In this document: in pieces, positions 1-11,220 of the stretch | Numbering within the stretch: position 1 is the first letter of the stretch | How the letters are laid out: every line of letters starts with the position of its first letter | DNA from: Todiramphus chloris collaris | Lineage: Eukaryota; Chordata; Aves; Coraciiformes; Alcedinidae | Length of the DNA stretch: 64,000 nt | Reading direction: 5' to 3' | Assembly (NCBI GenBank): GCA_025345505.1 | Contig: JANVCC010000018.1 | Coordinates: 4,648,490 to 4,712,489, forward strand | Program-made: the position numbers and the translations under genes | The notes under the pieces: generated by a model | What the model was told of the DNA's origin: nothing | What the model saw: the letters and a program-made list of their open reading frames with translations, nothing else | The model's database searches: none

Positions 1-230
1 AGTGCGGGCTGACCGGACGGTGTCTTGCCGTAAGCTTTGAAGGGCGGGAGCGCTCTTTTCTTACCGAGCGGAACAAGGAGAGGCGCGAAAACCTGGCTGG
101 AAGGCGGCGGGGTTGGGGCGCTGGCAGCGGTTTATGGCTGGCTGGGGTGTCGCGGCACAGAGCTGTAGCATCTGCACAGTGTTTCGAAGCGAATATCGCG
201 GTCGGTAGCCAGTACTGTGCTCTGGAAAAC
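1..230 (+). promoter_or_regulatory. ENPP4: CpG-rich edge, probable ENPP4 promoter or 5' non-coding exon
   Basis: The first ~230 bases are GC-rich and dense in CpG, unlike the AT-rich DNA that follows, which is typical of a vertebrate CpG-island promoter. The ENPP4 coding exon begins 1.5 kb downstream behind a splice acceptor, so a non-coding first exon is expected here or just left of the window. Donor-like sequences occur at base 30 (GTAAGC) and near 203 (GTAGCC). Neither can be chosen without transcript data. The strand is inferred from ENPP4. Confidence 0.5.
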
Positions 231-329
231 TCTGGTTCTGCTTTTTAAAGCACCATTGCTCATCTTTTTTTCTTATTTTTTAATTCTCTTGAAAGGGGCT
301 GTGCATTATGAGTTTTCTGTATGAGGAGA

Positions 330-510
330 TACTGTCATAGAGTCATAGAATTGTCAGGGTTGGAAGGGACCTTAGAGATCATCCAGTTCCAACCCCCCTG
401 CCATGGGCAGGGACACCTCCCACTAGAGCAGGTTGCTCACAGCCCCAGCCAGCCTGGGCTTAAAAGCACCAAGGATGGGGCTTCTACTGAGGACCCTTTT
501 TTGTAACATT
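330..510 (-). mobile_element. CR1 LINE, 5'-truncated 3' end
   Basis: The reverse complement ends in the CR1 3' signature: a 'gatctctaaggtcccttcc' type stretch followed by a short ATTCTATGA-like tail. Only the last ~180 bases of the element are present, the usual 5'-truncated avian form. It lies in the ENPP4 5' intron. The short + strand ORF across it is not a gene. Confidence 0.9.
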
Positions 511-1674
511 TGTATCTTCTAAGGAAACCTTAACCTTTGGTTGCAGGGAGGGTGATTTCCCATGCTTTGAACTCCTCACCGCTAAAGCTTTAGCGCTACC
601 ACTGAAGCTACTCACGCTATTAAAATAATACACTCAGAGTTTCAAAGAGTTTGGGGGAAAGGGTTGAGGTAGCTCAGAAGATATTGCTGAAGTTAGGAAG
701 ATACCTGCAGTTCCTCCTAGAATCGTCCTCCTTTGTGCAAGTGAGGTAAAGGGAGAAATCTGCTGGAGCGGGGTCTTCTTGAGCAGTGAATGCTCTGGTT
801 TAACAACGCTGCAAAAGTTTTTGTGAAACCTGGAGCTTCACTTCCTCTTTCTTAAGAGCTCTGAGAGAAACTCTGCGTCTTCTTGAACAAAGTGTTCCTG
901 TCAGACTCACAAAGCTTGGGGCAGGGTGGGGGAGCTTACAAATCATACCTTGCATCCATAATAGTCAGCAATTCCTTGGTGAGAAATACTTGCCTCATAA
1001 CTAAGCTTATTAATTATTTTATTTCAGAGAAATACAATCCATAAAGAAAATGTTTAAATACCGTTATAGGAGATGTACAACAGTTTAGAAGGAAGACAGA
1101 AGTTGCTCCTAGTTCCATGTGTAGAGTAAGCAGTGAGTAAATAGGGATGTTGAAAAGATCAGAATATTCTAGAAACTCAAGAGGGCGGAAGCTGTGGAAA
1201 CGGAAAGGTGGGATGGAAAATAAGTTGTGGTGCTAGTAGAAAACAAACTTCTGGTCTGAATGGTGATGGGTAAGCAGGATTTAGGGCAGCACAGGACTCT
1301 TAAATGCGGAGCCAGGGTCATTCAGGTGCCTTTGCTTGTACCTGAGGAAAAATAGTGATTGTCTGTCTTGGAATGCAGAATTGTAGCAAGACACACAGAA
1401 TGATGCAGAGAAAAAAATTCTTCAGTGCATTTAGTCTGGAATGAAAAAAATCTCATCATTGCTCATTTGTTTTAATAGATGAAAAAACGATGACGATAGG
1501 TGAGAAACTTCTGAAGTCAGTAGGGAAACAAACTGTTGACTTCAGTGGTTGTTTAGACCGGTTATTTTGCAGTTAAGCTCCCTAAGGAAGATGTACATCA
1601 TGCATAGCTAGTTAAACTGGTTCCAGTACAATTATTTTGTGTTGCAGGCTGATTTATCTTTGTAAATTTTTCAG
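511..1674 (+). other. ENPP4 5' intron (non-coding)
   Basis: This is AT-rich sequence with no coding potential, between the CpG-rich left edge and the acceptor of the first coding exon. The acceptor is a T-rich tract ending in AG at 1673-1674. Donor-like GAG/GTAAAG is seen near 745, so an extra 5' UTR exon cannot be excluded. I see no repeat family here. Confidence 0.5.
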
Positions 1675-1683
1675 GTGCATCTC

Positions 1684-1701
1684 ATGACCTGCTGGAAATA
1701 A
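1684..1701 (+). other. five-codon upstream ORF in ENPP4 5' UTR
   Basis: ATG at 1684 opens MTCWK and stops at TAA 1699-1701, 15 bases before the ENPP4 ATG at 1717. It lies inside the same exon if the acceptor is at 1673-1674. Short uORFs this close to the main start can reduce or gate initiation. No function can be shown from sequence alone. Confidence 0.5.
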
Positions 1702-1716
1702 CTTCAAGTATCAACA

Positions 1717-2536
1717 ATGAACTCGATGTTCATGTTGTTTTTTTCTGGCCTAGTTGCCTGTTCTCGCTCCACTGGTGATTCAATGCCCAGGTTACTCCTC
1801 GTGTCCTTCGATGGCTTCAGGGCCGACTACTTGGAAACCTATAAACTTCCTCATCTTCAGGAGTTCATTGAAGACGGTGTCCTCGTAAAAGAAGTTACAA
1901 ATGCTTTTATCACAAAGACTTTCCCAAACCATTATACCATAGTGACGGGTTTATACGAAGAAAGCCACGGCATCGTGGCTAACGACATGTACGATGTGGA
2001 TACCAAGAAAAAGTTTTCCCAGTTCAATGATTCAGATCCCTTCTGGTGGAACGAGGCGGTTCCAATTTGGGTAACAAATCAACGGCAGGGAAAAGGAGCA
2101 AGTGCTGCTGCCATGTGGCCTGGTTCTGATGTAAAAATTAACAACATGACGCCTCAGTTCTATATGAAGTACAACTTTTCAGTAACGTTTGAGGAGAGAG
2201 TGGAGAAAATTGTTGCGTGGCTGAACAGCTCTAATCCAGTAGTCAGTTTTGCTGTGTTATACTGGGAAGAACCAGATGCAAGCGGGCACAAGTATGGACC
2301 AGATGACACCGAGAAGATGCGCAAAGTATTAGAAGAAGTGGATAATCATGTTGGGTTCCTTACGAGGAAACTGAAGGCGTTGGGTTTGTGGGACACTCTT
2401 AATATCATAATAACAAGTGATCATGGAATGACCTCCTGTTCTGAAGAGAAGCTGATTATCCTGGATAACTGCATTGGTCGCAATAACTACACTCTGATAG
2501 ACAAGAGTCCAGTTGCTGCAGTGCTGCCAAGGCAGA
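1717..2536 (+). CDS. ENPP4: ENPP4 coding exon 1: signal peptide and most of the catalytic domain
   Basis: It encodes residues 1-273 plus one base of codon 274. The open frame continues to 2601, but the family sequence ends at VLPRQ and a strong donor (GTATGT) starts at 2537. It carries D32, T68, D187, H191, D235 and H236, that is, all zinc ligands but the last histidine. Confidence 0.96.
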
Positions 2537-5500
2537 GTATGTTTTGGGTTTGTTTTTTAAGTCATACACTGAGAATTAAATCTTGTTTATCTTGGTACTA
2601 AAGAGTACACGCTCTAGTAGACTGTTCACATCTTTTTGTGTCACAGAGCTTGGACATAATTTAATGAATAAACTAAAGAAGGCTTGTTTGTTTAGAAATT
2701 ACTTTGCTTTGGTAATGAATGGGCCAGGGAGTTTCTTGTCAAATTGCTGTGGGTGGTAAAGATGACCCTGGTATAGCTTGTTGAGGAAGTTGCTTAGTAT
2801 TCCTGCTCTCTTTGTTGCTCACTTAGGCTATACAGATGTAATTCAGTGAGCGTGAAATAAACCCTCCTGTTTATTCAGAATGAAAAAATATCATTGTCTA
2901 AACTTCCAAGTAAAAAGCTAAACCCAGCTTCTGTTGCTTTATCACTTCTGTTTCTGTGAATGAAACTTCCGTTTTGATCCTGTGAATTCAGTTTTTGTAT
3001 CTCAGAGCAGCTGCCAATAGGCCTGTCTTAAAGCATGGCACTGCTGGGCTCAGTTGCCACAACTGTGGCCAGACCCAAGAGATTCTAATGAAGAGAGTGA
3101 TTTATTCAGCAATTTAATATAAAAATGAATACTTACTGCTTTGGATAAAATATTCACTACTTTGGGTTGTCATTGCTTGCTTTTGATTTCTCTGCTTGAA
3201 TTTTGCCTTCCTCCCCTGCAAGCCCAGAGGGTGAGTTGGAGGGTAAGTCCACACCCACAGCTGTGAGGTGCCTGCTATAAAGTGAGAGCAAATTGTGAAA
3301 TCCACCTCAATACACGTAACTTTGATTAGGGAAGTGAAAAAGTCCTTTTCTATTATTAAAAAATAATCGATTTTTTTCAAAAAAATTGTTTAATGACAGC
3401 TAATTGCAGTGAACAGGATGTCATTTCCAGCTGTTTTACACACAGGTTTGTTTTCTTTTCCCCTTGGCAGATAAAAGAGACGTATATAACTTACTGAAGA
3501 AATGCAGCAGTCACATGAAAGTCTATCTCAAAGAAGAAATTCCAGACAGGTTTCATTATCGTCACAATAAGAGAATTCCACCCATCATCCTGGTTGCAGA
3601 CGAAGGCTGGACAATTGTGCAGAACGAGTCCCTTGCAAAATGTAAGTGTGTTCTCCTCAGTTGTGCCCGTGGGGGCTTGTGTTGGTAAATGGTCTTGGTT
3701 TTTATTCCAGCCATCCGTAGGAAGGTCCTAGTTTAGTGAGTGGAGTCCTGGCATTGTGCATCTTCAGGAGCATCTCAGTGTCCTGTAGAACGCTCTGAGC
3801 CTGGAGTATTTTAACAGATAAGGAAGAGATGGGGGATATTCTGTTGTCTAAGACACTTCGTGTTCAACTCAATAGCCAGAGGTACACTTTGAAGAGTTGT
3901 CTTAGGCAAGGTAGCAGTCTGTCTCAGGCTTCAACTAAACTGTGGTCTAACTATTTTTTTATATATAAAATAGACGTATAAGAGAATGTAAACTGAAGAA
4001 TGCAAGACACAGCATTTTATGTTACAATACGTACGCTAGGGAACGAAAATAAATGGAGGGAAATACTAAAAATAATAGGAAGACAAAAATAATGGTCAAA
4101 GAAATCAGAGCTGTTCCTGTTAGGGGCAACAAATAGCATGTCTGAAAGACAAAAAGATGTTAGTTTACCCATGCTAGATGGTATGAATGTCAAATTACAC
4201 ACACACACACATATATGTGTACATATATATTTCCAGGTGTTTCACGTGTAGAGTTTTCAGGCAGACAAAAGAGATGTGTATAGGTGTATGGTCTAGGGGT
4301 GAACTTGTACAGTGGGGCTAATGGTTGGACACAATGATCCCAAGGGTCTTTTCCAACCTGAGTGATTCTGTGATAACTTACTGAAAAAAATTCCAGTGGT
4401 CACAAAGTCGATTGCAAACAGAAAATTCCAGACAGATTTCATTGTCATCGTAAGAAGAGAATGCAAACCATAATTCTGGTTGCAGATGAAGGCTTTGTGT
4501 GTGTGTGTGTGTGTGTGTGTACATACATATATATGTGTGTGTGTGTGTACATACATATATGTGTGTGTGTGTGTACATACATATATGTGTGTGTGTGTGT
4601 ACATACATATATGTGTGTGTGTGTGTGTTCAGAAAATAATTGGACAAATTCTTGGAAGAAATCTCCATGAATAGAAATTAAATACAAAGGTACCAACTTC
4701 CAGGAAGCTCCTGAGCAGCCACCAGCTGGAGGCTGGTCAGGATGTCAGGGCTAACCCCACTGGATACTTCCCAGACTCCCTGTTGCGACTGCTGTCAGAG
4801 GCAGGATGTAAAATCCCAGTTTCACCCAGTTTGGCTGTTCTTACTTTTTGCCCTTTGCACATTTAAGTTCAGATTTTCTCATTATTTGTACAAAAGTACT
4901 GCTTTTAATATAAGATACATTTATACTTACATTTCCCCACAGATTTCCTACAATCATCTTCAAACTGACACCACTTAGCAGATGTGCTCTCTAATGGAGC
5001 TCTCTTTCTTATTTATGGTTAGATCCAATTTCAGGTTCCTAAAATTAGTTCTTCAGTGTATATTTATAAGCAACAACATTGTGTCAGTTGGAGTGAATCA
5101 CTTTTCAAACCAATTTTGTTCCCAGGTGCAAGCAGGGAAGTTTTAGCCTAGAAGGCTATTTAAATATTTATTGTAGTTACCTTCCTGCACAAAGTGACAG
5201 CCTAATGATGGGCAAGTGAAGCAATACCCGCACTGTTCCTACCAATGGTACCACACATAAGCCCTTATAGAATCATAGAATCATTATGGTTGGAAAGGAC
5301 CTCCAGGGTCATCAAGTCCAACCTTTGCCCTAGCATTTCTCTAACCACTACACCATATCCTCAAGCTCCACATCTATTCAGTCTTTAAACACCTCCAGGG
5401 ATGGTGACTCAACAGGACAGCCTGTTCCAGTGCCTAACCACCCTCTCAGTGAAGAATTTCCTCCTAATATCTAATCTAGGGGTGAAAGATGGGAAATGTC

Positions 5501-6920
5501 ATTGGAGCAGGGACTTGGAACAAGCTCTGTTCAAAACAAGTAGTAGAAGGAAAAAAAAAACCCTAAGAAACATAGGACTGCATTAAAGCAAACAAGCAAG
5601 ATGTGGTGCAGTCCTGTGTGGTAACAAACATAATATGGAAAACATTATAAAGGAATACTGGAAGTAGACTGGAGTGGTGAGAGTGACCTCAGCAACAGGA
5701 ATCTTGACATTTCACATCAGCAGCTCCAGTGAAGCAGCCAAGGAGGAGGTTCTCGGGGATGCTCAAACTGTTACAAAGCAATGGACTCAAAACTAAAATG
5801 CAGTCACTGAGATACTGTGCTGTGTGTGCTATGAGACAGTTTTGGCATCTCGGACAGATTTGTCAGTGTATTATTAGTAATTTTTACTATGGCTGCTTTT
5901 TTAGCTGTTTATATTCCACCAAAAATCAGAGTATTTCTTAAAAACCTGCCGAATGTCCAAGTACCGGTGACCTTGTAGCCACAAGCGTTTTGTTGTACGC
6001 CTGTTCCAGGCATCGTGATCCTTTGACTGTTCTTTTGACTGTTTGGGTATCTCTTCACCAGAAGCACCCAATCTGATAAGCATGATTGGAGGGCACTTGA
6101 TGTGCTCACACTGAATGCTGTCACGGGGAGAGTGCTTGGCTTCGAAGAAGTAATTAAAGTGTCTGCTTTGCAAGGGGGGGGATGTCTTTCTGAAATCTGA
6201 GAGGCACAGGTTTGCATTCCAGCCACTGACTCATGGAGTGACAACATCCTTTCTGACTTTGGCATGAGAAGTGGGAAGGGGAAAACTGGAAATATTGATG
6301 ATCAAAAGGAGAAGGGATAATGGATGGGGGGGAAACCGTGGCTGAAGATCAGTATGGGAAAAGACTTTGTGGCATTGGGGAAGAGGAGAGGAACTCTGGG
6401 CTTCTTCAGTGTTTGATCCAGCAGCTGCTTTGCTGTTGTGCATTAGTCTTTGGTTAAAATAAATGCCTTAGGGGTGGGGGAGAGCTAGGGAGGGAATACT
6501 CGCTATGCAGACAGAATCTGTGATGTTAACTCTTAAATTTGCATTTCTCCAGTAGGTGACCATGGCTATGACAACGCTCTCCCAAGCATGCACCCGTTCC
6601 TGGCAGCTCACGGGCCTGCCTTCCAGCGAGGTTACAAGCAGAGCACGATGAACAACGTCGATATTTACCCCCTGATGTGCCACATCCTGGCACTGACACC
6701 ACAGCCCCACAACGGCACTTTCGGTAACGTCAAGTGCTTGCTCGCCGACCAGTGGTGCAAAAATCTTCCAGAAGTTATTGGGATAGTTATTGGGGCTTTT
6801 ATGATCCTCACTACTTTCACCTGCATTATAATAACCTCTAAGAAAAAAGTAGCTCCCCCGCAACCGTTTTCCCGCCTTCGGTTACAGGATGATGATGATG
6901 ACCACCCTTTAATTGGCTAG
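1717..6920 (+). CDS. ENPP4: ectonucleotide pyrophosphatase/phosphodiesterase 4 (three coding exons)
   Basis: The spliced CDS joins 1717-2536, 3471-3641 and 6553-6920 (820+171+368 nt), giving 452 residues; the human protein is 453. ENPP4 is a type I membrane ectoenzyme, known in mammals to cleave Ap3A, and ATP less well, at the vascular surface. Visible features are an N-terminal signal sequence (about residues 1-16) and the metal-binding LLVSFDGF with D32. The nucleophile is T68 in TKTFPNHY. Further zinc ligands are D187 and H191 in EEPDASGH, D235 and H236 in TSDHGM, and H334 in GDHGYD. A transmembrane helix spans about 405-426, followed by a short tail with an acidic D-run. Several N-x-S/T sites are present. 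The start was chosen because it gives the signal peptide and family length. Both introns interrupt codons after base 1. No catalytic residue is missing. ENPP5 lies convergently 7.5 kb downstream. Confidence 0.97.
2537..3470 (+). other. ENPP4 intron between coding exons 1 and 2
   Basis: This intron of 934 bases runs from donor GTATGT to a pyrimidine-rich acceptor ending TTGGCAG. I see no repeat family or exon in it. Confidence 0.85.
3471..3641 (+). CDS. ENPP4: ENPP4 coding exon 2
   Basis: These 171 nt encode residues 274-330, including [15 protein letters not shown] and [12 protein letters not shown], conserved family segments after the SDHGM motif. The exon follows acceptor CAG at 3468-3470 and ends before donor GTAAGT at 3642. 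Codons 274 and 331 are split. An ATG-started frame is not needed since this is internal. Confidence 0.96.
4285..4376 (+). mobile_element. CR1 LINE 3'-terminal fragment
   Basis: The stretch reads toward the CR1 end in + orientation: a 'gtctaggggtgaac' segment, then 'agggtcttttccaacctga' and the terminal GATTCTGTGAT. It ends exactly where the exon-2 copy begins. Confidence 0.8.
4373..4494 (+). pseudogene. ENPP4: decayed duplicate of ENPP4 exon 2
   Basis: These 122 bases align with bases 3486-3608 of the real exon. They start with the shared ATAACTTACTGAA and end with GTTGCAGATGAAGGCT. By eye the right-hand 71 bases match at about 83% without indels, and the left half is weaker with one net base lost. 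That loss shifts the frame and brings a stop (TAA) in the original phase. The right half still reads IPDRF and IILVADEGF in another frame. No intronic flank of exon 2 is copied: the left edge abuts a CR1 tail and the right edge a TG microsatellite. No splice sites remain, so it is not expected to be an exon. Confidence 0.85.
4495..4629 (+). repeat. compound TG / TACATACATATA microsatellite
   Basis: TG runs alternate with a TACATACATATA(TG) block about four times, with a period of roughly 30 bases. The long Cys/Val or His/Thr ORFs on either strand come from this repeat. Confidence 0.95.
5266..5490 (-). mobile_element. CR1 LINE 3' end
   Basis: The left edge carries the inverted terminal signature (ATAGAATCATAGAATCAT), followed by 'ggttggaaaggacctccag' and a segment reading, in reverse, the end of CR1 ORF2. 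It lies in ENPP4 intron 2. Confidence 0.93.
6553..6920 (+). CDS. ENPP4: ENPP4 coding exon 3: last zinc ligand, membrane anchor, tail
   Basis: The acceptor AG is at 6551-6552 and the exon begins TAGGTGAC, completing codon 331 as Leu, then GDHGYD with zinc ligand H334. The choice of this AG over the next one 3 bases on keeps Leu-Gly. The exon carries [12 protein letters not shown], the membrane helix [20 protein letters not shown] and the tail ending [10 protein letters not shown]. Stop TAG is at 6918-6920. Confidence 0.96.
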
Positions 6921-9900
6921 CAGGCAGGGAGCCTCACCTCACTTGCTGAACAGGGATTTCAGAAGAGTCTGAACTTGGACTGGATGGCGTTCTTTGAAGC
7001 ACTTTAATGGTATCCATCTAAAATACCGTGCAGCCAGATCTTGCCAACTTGTGAGGATACTTGTTTTTTTTCATTCAAGCCTGTGAATGCTTTCAAACTG
7101 AAATCCTGGAGTATGAACTAGTCGGGATAGACTAAGTGAATTTTAACAGTTGTAAATGAGAATTGTTTGGTTGCTTGGGTTTTTTTTTGTATTAAATTTA
7201 AATGAATGTTGATTTCTTTTAGTGTTCTTGTACCTGTATTGGAAATACCATTTTTATGAAAGTTTAAAGTTATATTTGGACATCAGGTTCTGATTTGTTC
7301 TTAAATTTGGGGATAGAGGGTGTAGAGTAGCTCCACTACCTCTCTTTCCACCCTAAGCCAGCAATATGACCAGAAACTGGTGAAAAAGAAAACAGAAGTC
7401 AGCAAGGAAAGAATTGGTGCCTCTCACTCCTGTTCTGAGCCGCACAGGAGGTGTGGTTCAGCAGTTCCAGCTCCAGGCAGGTGGCTCTGACAGAATTCTC
7501 CCTGTGTGCCTGTGGAGGAGCGGGTTCTGCAGAGCGTGCCCATGGAGAGCTGGGCTGGTACTACTGCTTATCTCAGGGATGTTGGGATCACCAGAGAATC
7601 CTTGGATTACCCTGTTCTGTGGGCTGTAGTAAAATCACTGCTGCTAAACCCTGTGAAAAGCTTTTCAGGTGTAAACTCTGCTGCAGGTGTTTCTGTAGTA
7701 AGGGGGTTCTGCCCTGTGTGCTGTCTGATAATGGTCTTCTAAAGGTTGCCAGGTCCTAAAAAGCAACAACCACAAGTCTGACATGCGGTCATCAATCAAG
7801 GATTCCAGACTCTTTCTTTTAAACCCTGGACATTTAAAGGGAAGAATTCATTTCTTTTTTTGATATAAGATCTGTTCTCTGTAGTGTTTAAGTTCTATAG
7901 GTGCAAAGTTCTGGTGAAGACCAGTGCTAATGCTTCTCTTAACTGAAACACTTTGTTCTTTGTTAATTGTCGTCTAATAACTTGTCATTTAAAAAAGAAA
8001 TCAGTTTTAGAAAGCCATAGTGGTACCTTGTCTTGCAGCGAGGAAAAGAAGATGAGGTTAAATTTTCAATGCTAGCCCAAAATCAGAACTGCAGTTACCA
8101 ATACTTTTCCTGCAAGTTGGTTTTGAGACAATCATTTGAAGTACGCAACGTGGTTTCTTGTTCGCAAGCTCAGATTCAGTGCAATTTGGTATTAGCCACA
8201 GACTGCCTTTTAGAGAGAAAACTGAGAGAAGTGTGGACTTTGGGAGGGATAGGTTACAAAGTAACAGCCTCCTGGAAAAATGGCATTTCAGTTTTTATGA
8301 TGTGTGGACCTTCTACTCCTTTGTATTTTCCTCTCTGATAATTCTGTTGTACTGATTAAAACAATACAAGAACTAACCTCTTGTGCTTTTTTTTCCCCTC
8401 TTCTTACACTACTAGTAACTACTTACTGACCAATGATTTACTTTCAACTAATCTGAACTTGAAAGAGGCTCAGGCCTCTTGAAAAATCTCTGCTGTTACT
8501 GACAGTGTACTGGATTTTAGATTGTGGATGTAGCAGAGCAATAACTGAACACAGACAGTCACTTTCTCATCCTGCTGGAAGATTTAAAAGTAATGAATTA
8601 AATACAGTAAGAGGCCAGGTTAATGAGTAACTATGAAGTAAATGTTTTGCAGGGTAGAACCCAGGCTTAGAGATGCTGTCAAAGGGAAGATGGTTGAATT
8701 CCTGCATTGGGGAGAGTTGTTAGATTCTTGTGATTTTGCTGATGAAGGCTGCCAGCCTCGGAGGGTGGCAGACTTGCTGGGATGTGTTTTGCATCATCTA
8801 TTTATGGAGATACTTGACTCAGCTGAGTTATCTTTATCTCTCTGGCAGACTGAGTAGGACCAAAATGTCCCATCCTCTGGGTGGGTTTTTTTTTTGGTCT
8901 AGGGTTTTTCTAGATGCTAAAACTGATGAGCACAGTGCATATTCCACTCAATTCTTCCCTTCCCCTTCAGAGCTGTCACACCGTGTGTGGTTGATGTGCT
9001 TTCAGTTCCCCTGTGCACCATCATCACAGGCCAGGTGTCAAGGTTAGCACCAAGATTTCAGTTCCCAGCCATGTAAATGCTGAGGTGCAGTGGCAGCACT
9101 AATCTGCACTGTGAATACTGGCACAGATGGGGAATCTGGGTCTCAATACGTTTGTCCTGCTACCTCTGGGTAGTCCCCTCTGATAAGAACTGCTACAGGC
9201 AACTGAGCCCCTCTGAAACCAGAAGTGAGGGGTAATATCTAGCAGAAATCTGTTCCACCCTCTACTCCCTTAGCACTGAGACTAAACAGTGCTGTTGTGG
9301 GTCAAGTTTAAAGAGGAAGTTTAAATATTAACCAAGAAATAGGATAAACCATAGTCCAGTTGCACTGCTAATTATTTTCAGTTCCAAAAAGGTGGTAGGG
9401 GCTGCAAGAGTGCTGAGCATTCTTCCTGGCATAGTTCTTTGCTGTGGGTGGGGAGGGTGTCAAAGTAGCTCTTCTACATCCACGATTTCATTCATGTCAT
9501 ACAAATGAACCTAGAAAAACAGCCCGTTCTCCTTAGAGACAAAGTTGATACAGTGAAAGATGATTATTTTTAAAAGTGTTAGCGCCTTAAAGATGGTGAA
9601 ATATTTCCCCTGCCTAATTACGGTTTGTAGGAGTTACTGCTTGTGAAAGTCAGCGGCTGATTTCCTAATTAGCTAATTGAAAACAAGAAGATGAGAAGCT
9701 CTTGCTTCCCCCTTCCTCAGAGCTGCGATAAAGGAGATCTCTTACAATGATTTGTGGCCACATTTACTGACTAAACACGGGGCACGTTCAGTTAGGGGAA
9801 GTTCTTAACACTTAAACTAGCACTGAAATAGAGAAGGGAATAGGGGAAGTTCTTTGCTTCTCTGCAGCAGCAAAACCTGATGTTTATGATGTTTAGGTGA

Positions 9901-11220
9901 TGATGTTGACTGCCTCCATAATGGAACCCTCAATGCTGGGTAGAGCAGTCTTAAAACATCCACTCCTCTGAAGCTCTATGGCTTTTTTGTCTGTTAGCAC
10001 CAAGGAAGCAGTTCCAGAAGTGAGCTGATTTCACCTCACATTTCAGGGGGAAGAATAACTTGCTCCATACTGAAAAGAACATAGTGCCTGTAAAATAGTG
10101 ACCTCATCTACCTCCAAGATAAGACCAGTGGGACAGACACTGGCTTCAATGGACACAGTTCTACCTTTTATTGAAAAGGAAAAAACCCAAACCACTACTG
10201 GAGATTTGCTAATTCCATTCCATGTAGGATTTCACTGTGGAAGAACTGTCCCTTCGTGGGGCTGCAGAGACCACCATTGAACTTACTGGTTTTGTGCATT
10301 TGCAATGATTTTTTGCAGTCTCTCCTGTAATAAATGCTTACGTTACCTTTACTGTGGTACAAACCATCACTGGAAAGGTATCTTGTACTGACTTGGAAGG
10401 AAGCCAGTTATATTTGCATTTTGCCAAGCAGCAGGACTGAACAAAGGCACCTCTGTCACTCTTCATACACACAGCTGAAGAGGGCTGTTCCACCCCTTGG
10501 AAGAGGCATGCTGCTCAACATCTGATAACAGGCATTTCTGCGCCTTTCTTGTGGTTTTTTTAAGACCACATTTATCATAAACAGCAATACTGCAGCTCTT
10601 TATCACCAGGCTGGAAGATTGTTTTGCTAGAAGAAACTGTGTTACCATTGCTGGTAGGAAAAAGCTGTAATTTCCATAACAAGGTGGGAAAGGAACTCTT
10701 TTACATAAGAGCTTTGACCTAAAATTCCATCACACTTCCAGTTACTTTTAATGAAGACATACACTGTGCAGAGTACAAGAAGTACCTGGGATGCATATGA
10801 GTTCAGGCCATTCTCCCCCAGCTCTTCCCCCACAATCAAGTGTTTTTTCCAGAAGTGTTTTTACATGAAGCAAGCACTCAATGCTTCACAGCATTAGAGC
10901 AAAGATATATTTCAATTTCAACGTGTCCAAACAGGAAGAAACAAAGATGATGCTTGACAGCTCAAAAGTATGCTTCACAGGTCAATAATGAAAGACAAAA
11001 ATCATGCAGGCTTCTCAGTTTCATGGTTCATTTACAAGTAGTGTGCAGGGTACTCAAGTCTGCTTTCCAACAAACTTGTTTGTGCATCACAAAAAGTGCC
11101 ATATACACAGAAACCAAACCCCACCCCCTCCCCAAGCGAAAACGTAGTTGGAAAAAAATCTCACATCAGAGAAAATGTTTTCTCCCGTGGCATCACATGT
11201 GCTTTCAGTTTCATTCAGCG
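6921..11220 (+). other. ENPP4 3' UTR and intergenic DNA
   Basis: This is unique, AT-rich sequence. The ENPP4 3' UTR begins here; its end cannot be fixed. An ATTAAA at 7191 is the first candidate poly(A) signal and another ATTAAA-like site is near 8356. The short ORFs at 7414-8355 and 8642-9047 show no recognisable family and probably have no function. I see nothing else up to the CR1 at 11221. Confidence 0.6.
7191..7196 (+). terminator. candidate ENPP4 polyadenylation signal ATTAAA
   Basis: ATTAAA lies 270 bases after the stop codon, just after a T-rich run, with GT-rich sequence following. It is a common variant signal but has no transcript support here. Confidence 0.3.

Larger units (their letters stand above)
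3642..6552 (+). other. ENPP4 intron between coding exons 2 and 3
   Basis: This 2.9-kb intron holds two CR1 fragments, a decayed copy of exon 2 and a TG/TACA microsatellite, listed separately. The remaining stretches (3642-4284, 4630-5267 and 5500-6552) show no exon or family I can name. Confidence 0.8.

Noticed and set aside
2537..2601. Read-through of ENPP4 coding exon 1 to a stop in the intron, as a possible short isoform
   Set aside because: The strong GTATGT donor and family homology place the exon end at 2536, and no poly(A) signal is evident close by.
4293..4696. Overlapping Cys/Val and His/Thr-rich ORFs
   Set aside because: They are translations of the TG/TACA microsatellite in several frames.
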